From an uncultured Salinisphaerales bacterium (GTDB lineage Bacteria; Pseudomonadota; Gammaproteobacteria; Nevskiales; CAJXLF01), in assembly GCA_913055805.1 (NCBI GenBank), contig CAJXLF010000012.1, positions 1 to 64,000 of the forward strand: a DNA stretch of 64,000 nucleotides, given 5' to 3'. Of this stretch, positions 15,922 through 24,110 are shown in pieces (the stretch's first letter is position 1; each line of letters begins with the position of its first letter). The translations under genes were made by a program, and so were the position numbers. Below the pieces are notes generated by a model. That model ran no database searches. It was not told the DNA's origin and saw only the letters and a list, made by a program, of their open reading frames with translations.

Positions 15922-17091
15922 TCAGCCGCGGGCGAGTACGGCGCCGGCCATGCCGGAGGAGATCAGCGCGTGTTGCACGTCGGCAACCTGATTGGCCGCC
16001 GTGCCCCGTACCTGGCGCACCATCTCGGTGACGCTGTTCATGCCGTGGATGTAGGCCTCGGCAATCAAGCCGCCGTTGGTGTTCACCGGTATCTGGCCGT
16101 CTATATCGATCTGGCCGTCCTTGACGAAATCGCTGGCCTCACCGGGCTTCACGAAGCCAAAGGCTTCAAGCTGCTTAAAGATCTGCGGGGTAAATGCGTC
16201 ATAAAGCATGGCCACATCCATATCCGCCGGCTTCATGCCAGTCTGCGCCCACAGGCGCTTGGCAGTGGCATAGGCCTCGGGCATATCAGCCAGGTCACCA
16301 CCATGGTAGTAATTCGAGATCACTTCCACTTCGTTCGGAATCGACTGGCAGGCGCCGACGATATGCACGGGCGGCTGCTTCAGATCACGGGCCCGTTCCA
16401 GGCTGGTGATCAGCAATGCCACACCACCATCAGATTCCTGGCAGCAGTCGAACATGCGCAATACAGGTTCGATGATCCACTTCGAGTTCTGGTGATCTTC
16501 CAGCGTAATCGGTTTTTCGTAGAACCAGGCATTCGGGTTGGTCGATGCATACTTGCGTTGCTGCACCGACACATAGCCGAAGTCTTCGTTGGTTACGCCG
16601 TACTTCTGCATATAGCGTTGCGCATTGAGCGACTCCCAACTCGCGGGCGTCTGCGCGCCGAACGGCATGCACCATGACAATGAACCGGTACCGCTACCCG
16701 GCGCGAAGGCGCTTTCCATGCTGATCGGCTGGCCGAAACGATACTGCGAGCGTTCGTTCATGGCGCGCCAGATCAGCACGTTCTCGCAGAGTCCGGCATT
16801 GACCATGGCCATGGCCTGGTAAATGGTCGCCACCGCGGCGGCGCCGCCACCCGGAATACGCGTGGTATAGGCCAGGTTTTCCACACCCAGACAACGCGCC
16901 AGATGAATGTCATCAGTGTTGTCCAGCGTGAAGGTGATCATGCCGTCGATGTCTTTGGGATCAACCCCGGCATCCTGACAGGCGGCCAGCGAACACTCGG
17001 CCGCCAGCTGTTGCTCGCTGCGTCCGGAGGACTTGGAGAACTCGGTCTGGCCGATACCGGCGATGGCGGCTTCTTTAAATTGTCTGCTCAT
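15922..17091 (-). CDS. thiolase-fold lipid-transfer protein-like enzyme (Ltp/SCP-x type)
   Basis: This 389-residue thiolase-like protein of the SCP-x/Ltp group begins AAIAGIGQTEFS and includes IPGGGAAAVATIYQAM, QESDGGVALLI and the C-terminal NTNGGLIAEAYIHGM. The usual catalytic Cys of degradative thiolases is not in its normal context, as in retro-aldolase Ltp2 proteins. It is directly downstream of a DUF35 protein gene; Ltp2-DUF35 complexes cleave the last side-chain carbons from 17-hydroxysteroid CoA esters in Actinobacteria. An equivalent side-chain-shortening role is the best inference. Confidence 0.85.
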   Translation of the reverse strand: MSRQFKEAAIAGIGQTEFSKSSGRSEQQLAAECSLAACQDAGVDPKDIDGMITFTLDNTDDIHLARCLGVENLAYTTRIPGGGAAAVATIYQAMAMVNAGLCENVLIWRAMNERSQYRFGQPISMESAFAPGSGTGSLSWCMPFGAQTPASWESLNAQRYMQKYGVTNEDFGYVSVQQRKYASTNPNAWFYEKPITLEDHQNSKWIIEPVLRMFDCCQESDGGVALLITSLERARDLKQPPVHIVGACQSIPNEVEVISNYYHGGDLADMPEAYATAKRLWAQTGMKPADMDVAMLYDAFTPQIFKQLEAFGFVKPGEASDFVKDGQIDIDGQIPVNTNGGLIAEAYIHGMNSVTEMVRQVRGTAANQVADVQHALISSGMAGAVLARG

Positions 17092-17111
17092 ACTTACACT
17101 CTAAATGCTGC

Positions 17112-17210
17112 AGTCCCCCTCTCCCCGTTGGGGAGAGGGTCGGGGTGAGGGGCCAACCTGAGGCACCCCCTCACCCTAGCCCTCTCCCCCAACAGGGGAG
17201 AGGGAATCGT
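17112..17210. repeat. family-A palindromic repeats (two copies)
   Basis: Two CCCTCTCC/GGAGAGGG palindromes, each with a GTGAGGGG-type flank, face each other between the Ltp-like gene and the DUF35 gene. The right copy overlaps the end of the DUF35 frame and encodes its last residues and stop codon. Confidence 0.8.
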
Positions 17211-17631
17211 TTTCGTTGGAGAGCGGCCGGAATACCGGCACTTTCTTGTTCTTGACGGTCGGCGCAAACGCCACTTCTACCGGCATTTCGAAAGTAATGT
17301 CCTCATAGGCAATGTCGATGATGTTCGACACGATGCGGAAGCCCTCGTCGGTTTCAATCACGCCTACAGTCGGCGGTTCATCGAAACCGATCGGCTTGGG
17401 GTGCACCGGCTTGATCCAGCTCAACACCTTGCCCTTGCCGCTCAGCTCAACGATGTCGCGCTTCACACTGTGGCAATGCGGGCACATCGGCCGCGGCGGG
17501 AAACGGAACTGGCCACAGTCACTGCATTTCTCGCAGACAAACTGTTCCTTGGTAGCGGCATCCCAGAAGAACTTGGACTCCAGCGTAAGGATAGGCGCCA
17601 GCTGCGTAGGTTCTTTAGCTGTTTCGTTCAT
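17176..17631 (-). CDS. DUF35 OB-fold zinc-ribbon protein (Ltp partner)
   Basis: This 151-residue protein has an N-terminal helix, a rubredoxin-like zinc ribbon (CEKCSDCGQFRFPPRPMCPHC, first Cys near residue 33) and a C-terminal OB fold with GKVLSWI and VGVIETDEG. Such proteins form complexes with Ltp-type thiolase-fold enzymes, shaping their CoA-ester site. It lies just before the Ltp-like gene. The ATG at 17631 gives the typical N-terminus; a longer frame has no support. The last nine residues (SLSPVGGEG) are encoded by a family-A repeat, so the native C-terminus has been replaced or extended. Confidence 0.88.
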   Translation of the reverse strand: MNETAKEPTQLAPILTLESKFFWDAATKEQFVCEKCSDCGQFRFPPRPMCPHCHSVKRDIVELSGKGKVLSWIKPVHPKPIGFDEPPTVGVIETDEGFRIVSNIIDIAYEDITFEMPVEVAFAPTVKNKKVPVFRPLSNENDSLSPVGGEG

Positions 17632-17787
17632 GATTCGAAGCTGTCCAGATAATCGATGGGGTATCTCGACAGGCAAATGCGGCCCGCCAAAACAAGAAAG
17701 GTTGAGATATTCACTTCTGTTACGCCTAATTCCTCTTTGGACCAGACCGGAGACTGGCCGCATTTCCGACCTCATTAATTATTCAGG

Positions 17788-20220
17788 CTATTGCTGCGGC
17801 ATGTTGGGGAAGCGCGGCATGCCGGGATAACCGATAGCGAACTGCTCTTCCATTTCGTCCATCTGCTCTTCGCTGTAGCCCATTGAGGCCAGGATTTCCT
17901 TGGTATGCTCGCCCACAATCAGTGGCCGCTCACCCGGCGCACCCGGTGTTTCCGACAAGTCGAAGTTCATACCGACCTGATCCAGCTTGCCCACATGCGG
18001 ATGCTGGTAGGACACCACCCAGCCACGTTCCTGGAACAGCTTGTTGTCATGTATCTGGCGACCAAACTCGGAAGTCACGATTTCCACCGGCACACCGGCG
18101 GCATCCAGCGCAGCGAACCAGTCATCAGCCGACTTGCTCTTGAAAGCTTCGGTCAGAGCGGCCGCCAGTGCGGCATCGTCGGTCAGGTCCACATCCACAC
18201 CCGCGGTGGAGGCCAGCGCACGCACATGGTCATCCGACGCGCAGACCACACAGATCCAGCCTTCGGCGGTTTCATAGAGGCGATGCCCGGCGTCGAAACC
18301 GAGCTGCTCACCGTCCAGTTTGGGACGGTCGAAACCGCTGCCGTCCGGTCTAGCCACGGCGTAGGAGGTGTTGAGCAGGCCGGCATTCACAATGGAGGTA
18401 TCCACGAACTGGCCTTCACCGGTCTTGTCGCGGTGATACAGCGCCTGCATCACGGCCACTGCTGACAAAAAGCCGTTGCCGGTGTCGCCCATGGAGGTCA
18501 GGCTCCACATTGGCTTGCCACCGCGGTACATGCCGCCATCTTCCCACTGCACGCCGGTCAGGCAGGCGCCGGTCTGGTCGTTGCCCGGCAGCGATTCGCG
18601 CTCGCCGGTTTCGAAACCGCGGGTGTGGCAGTAGATCAGTGTCGGGTTGATTGCCTTGAGGCTCTCGTAATCGATCTTCAGGCGCCTGGCTGCGTCGTAA
18701 CGCATGTTGTGATGCACGACATCGGCGTCCTTGACCAGATCCAGCAGGATCTTCATCGAGCGCGGATCCTTGACGTTCAGGGTCAGGGATTTCTTGCCGC
18801 GGTTCGACATATAGGCGATATGCACCTGATGCCAGAACATGTCGTAAAGACCGTTGATCTTGATGACTTCGGCGCCCAGGTCGGACAGGATCTGGCAGCC
18901 GAACGGACCGGCAATGGCCATGCCCAGATCCAGCACCTTCACACCTTCAAGCGGCTTCTTCATCTGACCCGTGCCCGCCTCGGGCGCTGCGGCTGATTTG
19001 GCCGCCTGCGCCTCGGCACGAATCTCTTCGGTGTTTTCACCCGGGGCTACCGGCGGCGCGCCGATTTCACTCGGGCAGGCGCTCATCTTGTACACCTGAC
19101 CCAGCTGGCGAATCGTACCCAGCTCGGGGTCTTGAACCTCGGCGACGCAGCCGTCCTTGAGGAACAGCGGGTCAGCCAGCGACTCTTCCGTCGAGCGAAT
19201 GGCCTGCATGGTCATGCCCGTCTTGGCCGCTGCGTCCACCCATTGCTGGGCCGGGAATTTCCGTACGCACTCCATCAGCTGCGGCTGATATTCAGTCAGC
19301 ACGAACAGCTCTTCGGGACCGGTGCCAAAACGGTCGGGGTCATCCTTGGACTTGAGGTCCGGCGTGGCATTCAGGTTTGCATCCTTCGATGCCTGAATGA
19401 TGAAACGCGGGTTCGGCACCCAGTTATGAATCCACTTGCCGTCGGAGCACTGGTAATGACCCTTGGGCGACTTGCTGGTCAGAATCCAGGAATCGAAGCC
19501 GGGAACGTCGACCTTTTCGGCGCGCATCCAGGCCCAGCCACCACCTTGCATGGCGCCCTGCATCAAGGAGGTTTCCACCCACTGACCACGGCCCGTGGTC
19601 TGGCGTGCCACCAGCGCCGCATTGATGCCCACCGAAGCGGAATAGAATGCGCCGAGGCTCGGCCAGTAAGAGGCCGTAAACAACGGTCCTTCGCGCTCTG
19701 CACCCTGCTTCCAGCTCGGGTCAACTTCAAAATCGGCAAAGGGATCGGAGTTGCCCGCCATATGATTCAGGGCACCTTCGGGCCAGCCGCGCTGTTCCCA
19801 GTACAGGCCGGTACGGGCGGAGACCAGGGCGTCGTAGGCAGGCCGCTTTTCATAAGGCGTGCCGCGGCCATAGCCGGTAATCGAGCAATAGATCAGACGT
19901 GGATTGATAGCCTTGCAGGTCTCGAAATCGATGCCCAGGCGTTCGGTCACGCCGGGCGTAAAGGATTCAACCAGCACATCGGCCGTCTTCACCAGCGCCA
20001 GGAAGTCCTCCTTGTCGCCGGCATCCTTCAGGTCGAGGATGGCGCTGCGTTTGCCACGCTGCCAGACCTTGTAACCCAGCTGACCCCGGTAAGGGTCGCC
20101 ACCGGGCGGTTCGATCTTGATCACGTCTGCGCCGTGATCGGCCATCATCATTGTCGTCATTGGGCCCGCAATGCCCCATGACAGGTCGAGTACGCGAATA
20201 CCTTCTAGAACCTTCGCCAT
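17788..20220 (-). CDS. tandem-fused CaiB/BaiF CoA transferase
   Basis: An 810-residue class III CoA transferase made of two complete CaiB domains. Domain 1 (about residues 1-400) starts LEGIRVLDLSWGIAGPM and has YDALVSARTG; domain 2 (about 425-800) starts LEGVKVLDLGMAIAGPF and has NDQTGACLTG. Both keep the aspartate that forms the acyl anhydride. An Ala/Glu-rich linker (about 400-422) joins them. CaiB enzymes act as interlocked dimers, so the fusion may be a covalent dimer. The ATG at 20220 follows GAGGCGAC; a longer start at 20286 is less likely. It is first in the set that continues with DUF35 and Ltp. Confidence 0.9.
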   Translation of the reverse strand: MAKVLEGIRVLDLSWGIAGPMTTMMMADHGADVIKIEPPGGDPYRGQLGYKVWQRGKRSAILDLKDAGDKEDFLALVKTADVLVESFTPGVTERLGIDFETCKAINPRLIYCSITGYGRGTPYEKRPAYDALVSARTGLYWEQRGWPEGALNHMAGNSDPFADFEVDPSWKQGAEREGPLFTASYWPSLGAFYSASVGINAALVARQTTGRGQWVETSLMQGAMQGGGWAWMRAEKVDVPGFDSWILTSKSPKGHYQCSDGKWIHNWVPNPRFIIQASKDANLNATPDLKSKDDPDRFGTGPEELFVLTEYQPQLMECVRKFPAQQWVDAAAKTGMTMQAIRSTEESLADPLFLKDGCVAEVQDPELGTIRQLGQVYKMSACPSEIGAPPVAPGENTEEIRAEAQAAKSAAAPEAGTGQMKKPLEGVKVLDLGMAIAGPFGCQILSDLGAEVIKINGLYDMFWHQVHIAYMSNRGKKSLTLNVKDPRSMKILLDLVKDADVVHHNMRYDAARRLKIDYESLKAINPTLIYCHTRGFETGERESLPGNDQTGACLTGVQWEDGGMYRGGKPMWSLTSMGDTGNGFLSAVAVMQALYHRDKTGEGQFVDTSIVNAGLLNTSYAVARPDGSGFDRPKLDGEQLGFDAGHRLYETAEGWICVVCASDDHVRALASTAGVDVDLTDDAALAAALTEAFKSKSADDWFAALDAAGVPVEIVTSEFGRQIHDNKLFQERGWVVSYQHPHVGKLDQVGMNFDLSETPGAPGERPLIVGEHTKEILASMGYSEEQMDEMEEQFAIGYPGMPRFPNMPQQ

Positions 20221-20317
20221 GTCGCCTCTGCTCACTTCTTGATGTATTGAATGTGTTAACGGCCGCAGGCCATCAATAAATATCACCGGTCAGGCCGGTG
20301 TGATGGCATAACCTTAC

Positions 20318-20340
20318 AGGCGCCGCCGGAAGCGGCGCCT
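20318..20340. other. strong GC hairpin upstream of the fused CoA transferase
   Basis: AGGCGCCGC-CGGAA-GCGGCGCCT forms a 9-bp perfect stem between the RND gene and the CoA-transferase gene. No T run follows on the minus strand, so it is not a clear terminator. It could be an RNA-processing or attenuating hairpin. Confidence 0.4.
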
Positions 20341-20384
20341 GCCTCATTTGGATGAGTCCGGAAGGACTAGGTTTTTGCCTTTAA

Positions 20385-20400
20385 ATTCAATGTATTGAAT
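20385..20400. promoter_or_regulatory. palindrome with direct repeat upstream of fused CoA transferase
   Basis: ATTCAAT-GT-ATTGAAT is a perfect inverted repeat. The string TGTATTGAATGAGTTA here recurs as TGTATTGAATGTGTTA at about 20242-20257, close to the start codon. Paired sites like this suit a repressor that loops or covers the promoter. No regulator gene is in the window. Confidence 0.4.
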
Positions 20401-20415
20401 GAGTTATCACTTTTT

Positions 20416-22791
20416 TCAGCGCTCGCCGCCGAACATATCCTTTTCCGTGCCCTTGCGGTTGCGATAGAACCAGGAACCCAGTGCCGGCAACAGGCAGATG
20501 GCGCCGAACATGTTCACCAGGAACATGAAGGCCAGCAGCAGACCCATATCCGCCTGATATTTCAGCGCCGACAGGGTCCAGGTCGCCACACCCACCGACA
20601 TGGTCGCTGCGGTAAAGACGATCGGGCTGCCGGTATCATGCATGGAGCGGCGGAAGGCCTCGCGGAACTCCACCGCCGGATCATGCATGTAGTGCTGGAT
20701 ACGCTCGAACAGGTAAATACCGTAGTCCACACCCACGCCCACACCCAGGGCAATCACCGGCAGGGTCGCCACCTTCAGGCCGATATTCAGCGTGGCCATC
20801 AGGGCGTTACACATCACGGTGACGCCGATCAGCGGCACCATCACGCACAGCAATGCGGTCCAGGAGCGGAAGGAAATCAGGCAGAACAGGATCAGGGCGC
20901 CAAACAGGCACAGCAGCATCTTCACCTCGGCCGCGCCCACCGCTTCGTTGGTGGCGCCCATCACGCCGACGTTGCCACTGGCCAGACGGATGTTCACGCC
21001 ATCCACGGGGTTTTCGGCAATGAAGTCCTTGGCCTCGTTCAGCACATGGGCAATCGTCGGGCCTTCATGGTCCTTGGTGAAGACCAGCACCTGAATGGCG
21101 CGGCAGTTCTCGGTGTTCAGCCCCAGCGCAGGTGCGAAAGCCGGTGAGGCGGTGGTCAATGCCACCTCGGATTTGGGCAGCGCGCGCCAGCGCGGATGCC
21201 CTTCGTTGAAGGCTGCAATCACGCGTCGGCCGACACCGGCCACACTCACCACTGACTGCACACCGTCCACACCCCGCATATGCATTTCGAAACGGTCTAC
21301 CAGATTGATGACCGGATACTGCAGGCAGGAATCGCCCGGGAAATCGGGCGCTTCGACAATCACGCTGAGCACGTCCACGCCGATGTCGTACATACCCGCT
21401 ATCGTGCGGCTGTCGATGTTGTAGCGCGAATCCGGATGCAGTTCCGGCGCACCCACGTCGGAATCCCCGATGACCAGATAACGCGACTGCCAGGTAGCGA
21501 ACACCATCAGCAGCGCAACCACGCCGAATACCCACAGCGCATTGCGTGGCTCGGCGAAACGGGCCGGGAATTCCCACAGCTTGTACATGGGGCTGTTCTC
21601 GTCCGTGGCATGCTCCAGGCTGCTGCCCTTGAGCTCCATGTGACTGAGAATGATGGGCAGGATCATCTTGTTGGTGATGATCATCATCAGCACGCCCAGA
21701 CAGGCGGTGATGCCCAGTTCCTGCACAATCGGAATCTGGATGAACATGATCACGCCGAAGCCCAATGCCTCGGTCAGCAACGCCACCGTGCCCGGAATGA
21801 ACTGGCGAATGAAGGCGTTCCTGGCAGCGGCTTTCGAATCAAGCCCATGCGCTTTTTCCATGCGCCAGGCGTTGGTCATCTGCACTGCATGCGAAACGCC
21901 GATGGCGAAGATCAGGAAGGGCACCAGGATCGACATCGGGTCGATGCCGTAGCCGATCATGGGCAGCACGCCGATCAGCCACAGGACCGGCAACGACGCC
22001 ACAAACAGGGCGGTCAGCGTAATCTTCAGCGAGCGTGTGTACAGGTACAGCAGTACCACGGTAATCACGAAAGCCAGGGCGAAGAAGGCGAACACGCCCA
22101 GCAATCCGTAGATCACATCACCGAGCAACTTGGCGAAGCCGATGATGTTGACCTCGATGTTCTCGTTTTCGTACTTCTCGCGGATTTCTTCCAGCTTCTG
22201 GTTTACATGCCAGTAGTCCACCCGCTGTTTCTGGCGCGCCTTGCTGCGGTCAAAGTACTGCAGGTCGGCGCGAATCAGCGCCGCCTTGTGGTTATTGGCC
22301 ACCAGGATGCCGAGCTGGCCGGAGTTCTCGACGTTACTGCGTATCTGTTTCAGTTCCTCGGGGGTGCCTGAATACTTCTTGGGCACCACCGGCTCGCCAC
22401 GGAAACCGTCCTCCGTGACTTCAATAAAGATGGTATCCGGCGTGAACAGCGAGGAGACCTTGGTGCGATCAATACCCTCGATGAAGAACACGTCCTGACT
22501 GGCCTGTTCAAAGGCCTTGAAGAACTCGGGGTTATAGATGTCGCCCTCGCCTTTCCAGCGCAGGCTCACCAGGATACGGTTGGCGCCCGAGAAGTCATCC
22601 ATGTACTCCATCATGGTGACCATGTATTCATGCTTGATCGGAATCAGCTTGAGAAAACCCGGGTCAAGATGAATACGGCTGGCGCTCCAGCTGAACACGA
22701 TTGTCACGATGGCAAAGAACACCGCAAGCACCTTGCGGTGACTGATAAGGCGATGCGCTATGACGGCTACGATACGATCTGTCAGTGTCAT
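20416..22791 (-). CDS. RND-superfamily (MMPL-type) transporter
   Basis: A 791-residue inner-membrane protein with the RND topology: one N-terminal membrane helix (about 23-41), a periplasmic domain to about 215, five helices (to about 410), a second periplasmic domain, then a second helix bundle at the C-terminus. The sequence GVGVDYGIYLFERI matches the conserved TM motif. It follows the YCF48-like gene by 11 bases. The pair is typical of clusters for hydrophobic substrates, with DUF1329 (present at 4892-6262) and DUF1302 (not seen). It could import or export steroids or move lipid between membranes; the direction is unknown. Confidence 0.9.
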   Translation of the reverse strand: MTLTDRIVAVIAHRLISHRKVLAVFFAIVTIVFSWSASRIHLDPGFLKLIPIKHEYMVTMMEYMDDFSGANRILVSLRWKGEGDIYNPEFFKAFEQASQDVFFIEGIDRTKVSSLFTPDTIFIEVTEDGFRGEPVVPKKYSGTPEELKQIRSNVENSGQLGILVANNHKAALIRADLQYFDRSKARQKQRVDYWHVNQKLEEIREKYENENIEVNIIGFAKLLGDVIYGLLGVFAFFALAFVITVVLLYLYTRSLKITLTALFVASLPVLWLIGVLPMIGYGIDPMSILVPFLIFAIGVSHAVQMTNAWRMEKAHGLDSKAAARNAFIRQFIPGTVALLTEALGFGVIMFIQIPIVQELGITACLGVLMMIITNKMILPIILSHMELKGSSLEHATDENSPMYKLWEFPARFAEPRNALWVFGVVALLMVFATWQSRYLVIGDSDVGAPELHPDSRYNIDSRTIAGMYDIGVDVLSVIVEAPDFPGDSCLQYPVINLVDRFEMHMRGVDGVQSVVSVAGVGRRVIAAFNEGHPRWRALPKSEVALTTASPAFAPALGLNTENCRAIQVLVFTKDHEGPTIAHVLNEAKDFIAENPVDGVNIRLASGNVGVMGATNEAVGAAEVKMLLCLFGALILFCLISFRSWTALLCVMVPLIGVTVMCNALMATLNIGLKVATLPVIALGVGVGVDYGIYLFERIQHYMHDPAVEFREAFRRSMHDTGSPIVFTAATMSVGVATWTLSALKYQADMGLLLAFMFLVNMFGAICLLPALGSWFYRNRKGTEKDMFGGER

Positions 22792-22802
22792 TTCCCTTCC
22801 CC

Positions 22803-24005
22803 CTACTCGTCAGCCGCTTTGAGCGCACTTTCCCGGCCGACGCCGCCCTCACCAGCCATCAGCCAGCGCCCATCACCCAGATACATCACCGATGCCAGGG
22901 CATCCGGACCCCGCCTGGAAACCTGTTTGAAACTCTTGCCCTGGTCGTGCGAGACCAGCACCGTATTGCTGGCGCCCACCATCAGAATGCTGCCTTGCCC
23001 ACTCATATCGGCCGAGTACAGCCCCTGCACGACCGGAATATTGCTTGGCGCCCAGGTCTGCCCCATGTCGTCGGTCAGGTAGGCATGCCCCCGCATGCCA
23101 TAGACCAACATGCCGGACTCGCCTACGGCCAACAGGCCGTAGAAAGAACCGCTGTAGATGTCCTCGAATGCCTGCCAGGTTTTTCCACCATCCGTGGACC
23201 GCAGCAGCATGCCGCGCTCACCCGCCAAAAACAGAGAGCCGTCCGCCGCCTCGGCAATGTCGTAGATATGCTGGGTGCTGTAGTCCGTCATGACGTTGCC
23301 GGCTTCAAAGGAAGCGAAGGGATCGTAGTCCTCGGAATCAGTCTCGCTGGCCGTGCCTTCGGATTCGTCGCCAAAAATCGCACTGAGGTCGGTACCGGCA
23401 TCACTGTTCTGCGCGGTTCCATCTTCCTGCACGGAAAGCGTCTCGGCCCGCCAGTTGCGGCCACCGTCGGTAGAAACCAGGTATTGACCAAAAGCACCGT
23501 AGACGAACAGCTTGCCGCTGGCCTTGCCCTTGAACGGGCCGGAAACACCCAGCAGCGGATCAGCGCTCTGCTCGTTGTAGCGCAACTCGCTCCAGGTCTT
23601 GCCGCCGTCTTCGCTGCGCAGCAGCCAGCCGCTGTGCCCCACTGCCAGCGCCACATCGTCACCGACGAACTTCACCTTGGTCAGGGTGGCGCCACGTTGC
23701 GGTTCCACTTTGGCATCACGCCAGGGACCGTTGGCATCCTCGGCATACTTGATCATGCCCAGTTCACCCACAGCGATATAGCGCGACCCCTGATGCGCCA
23801 GACCATTGGCCATCATCTCGCTGGCCTTGAGCTGGGTGGGTGAGAATGGGGGAAATGGCCGCGGTGCAAATGCATAGACCGCAGATGCCAGCATGGCCAC
23901 GGTCAGCAAAATAGCGGGCCAGCCAGCCAGCAACGAGCCCTCGGCTTCATGCTGCCTGGTTTCGATATCTAGATTTTCTTCGTCCAAGCCCTGGTTCTCG
24001 ACCAT
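22803..24005 (-). CDS. membrane-anchored YCF48/BNR-repeat protein
   Basis: A 400-residue protein with an N-terminal cytoplasmic stretch, one membrane helix (about 28-46) and a periplasmic beta-propeller. At least five Asp-box-like motifs are spaced through it (SEDGGKTW, STDGGRNW, STDGGKTW, DDMGQTW and SHDQGKSF). YCF48-like proteins are assembly factors; in hydrocarbon and steroid clusters they sit next to an RND pump, as here. The start at 24005 follows a GAGAGGAGAG site. It probably works in complex with the pump. The function in this setting is not established. Confidence 0.85.
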   Translation of the reverse strand: MVENQGLDEENLDIETRQHEAEGSLLAGWPAILLTVAMLASAVYAFAPRPFPPFSPTQLKASEMMANGLAHQGSRYIAVGELGMIKYAEDANGPWRDAKVEPQRGATLTKVKFVGDDVALAVGHSGWLLRSEDGGKTWSELRYNEQSADPLLGVSGPFKGKASGKLFVYGAFGQYLVSTDGGRNWRAETLSVQEDGTAQNSDAGTDLSAIFGDESEGTASETDSEDYDPFASFEAGNVMTDYSTQHIYDIAEAADGSLFLAGERGMLLRSTDGGKTWQAFEDIYSGSFYGLLAVGESGMLVYGMRGHAYLTDDMGQTWAPSNIPVVQGLYSADMSGQGSILMVGASNTVLVSHDQGKSFKQVSRRGPDALASVMYLGDGRWLMAGEGGVGRESALKAADE

Positions 24006-24110
24006 TTTTCTCTCCTCTCTCACCCACCATGGCAGCCATTGTCCCTGGCCTGATTCTGCGGGCGCCGTTATAGGGTCGGCGTTTCCTGCCCCCGATAACC
24101 GAGTATGTGC

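Noticed and set aside
20318..20340. Intrinsic terminator for the RND gene
   Set aside because: The stem is strong but no T run follows on the minus strand, so it is kept only as a hairpin.
21280..22371. 363-residue plus-strand frame inside the RND gene
   Set aside because: Low-complexity His/Gln-rich translation, no ribosome site, and fully inside a well-supported RND transporter gene.
22785..23843. Long plus-strand open frame over the YCF48-like gene
   Set aside because: It is the mirror of a GC-rich coding gene on the minus strand. The minus-strand protein has a signal anchor and regular BNR motifs; the plus-strand product is His/Arg-rich and has no motif.
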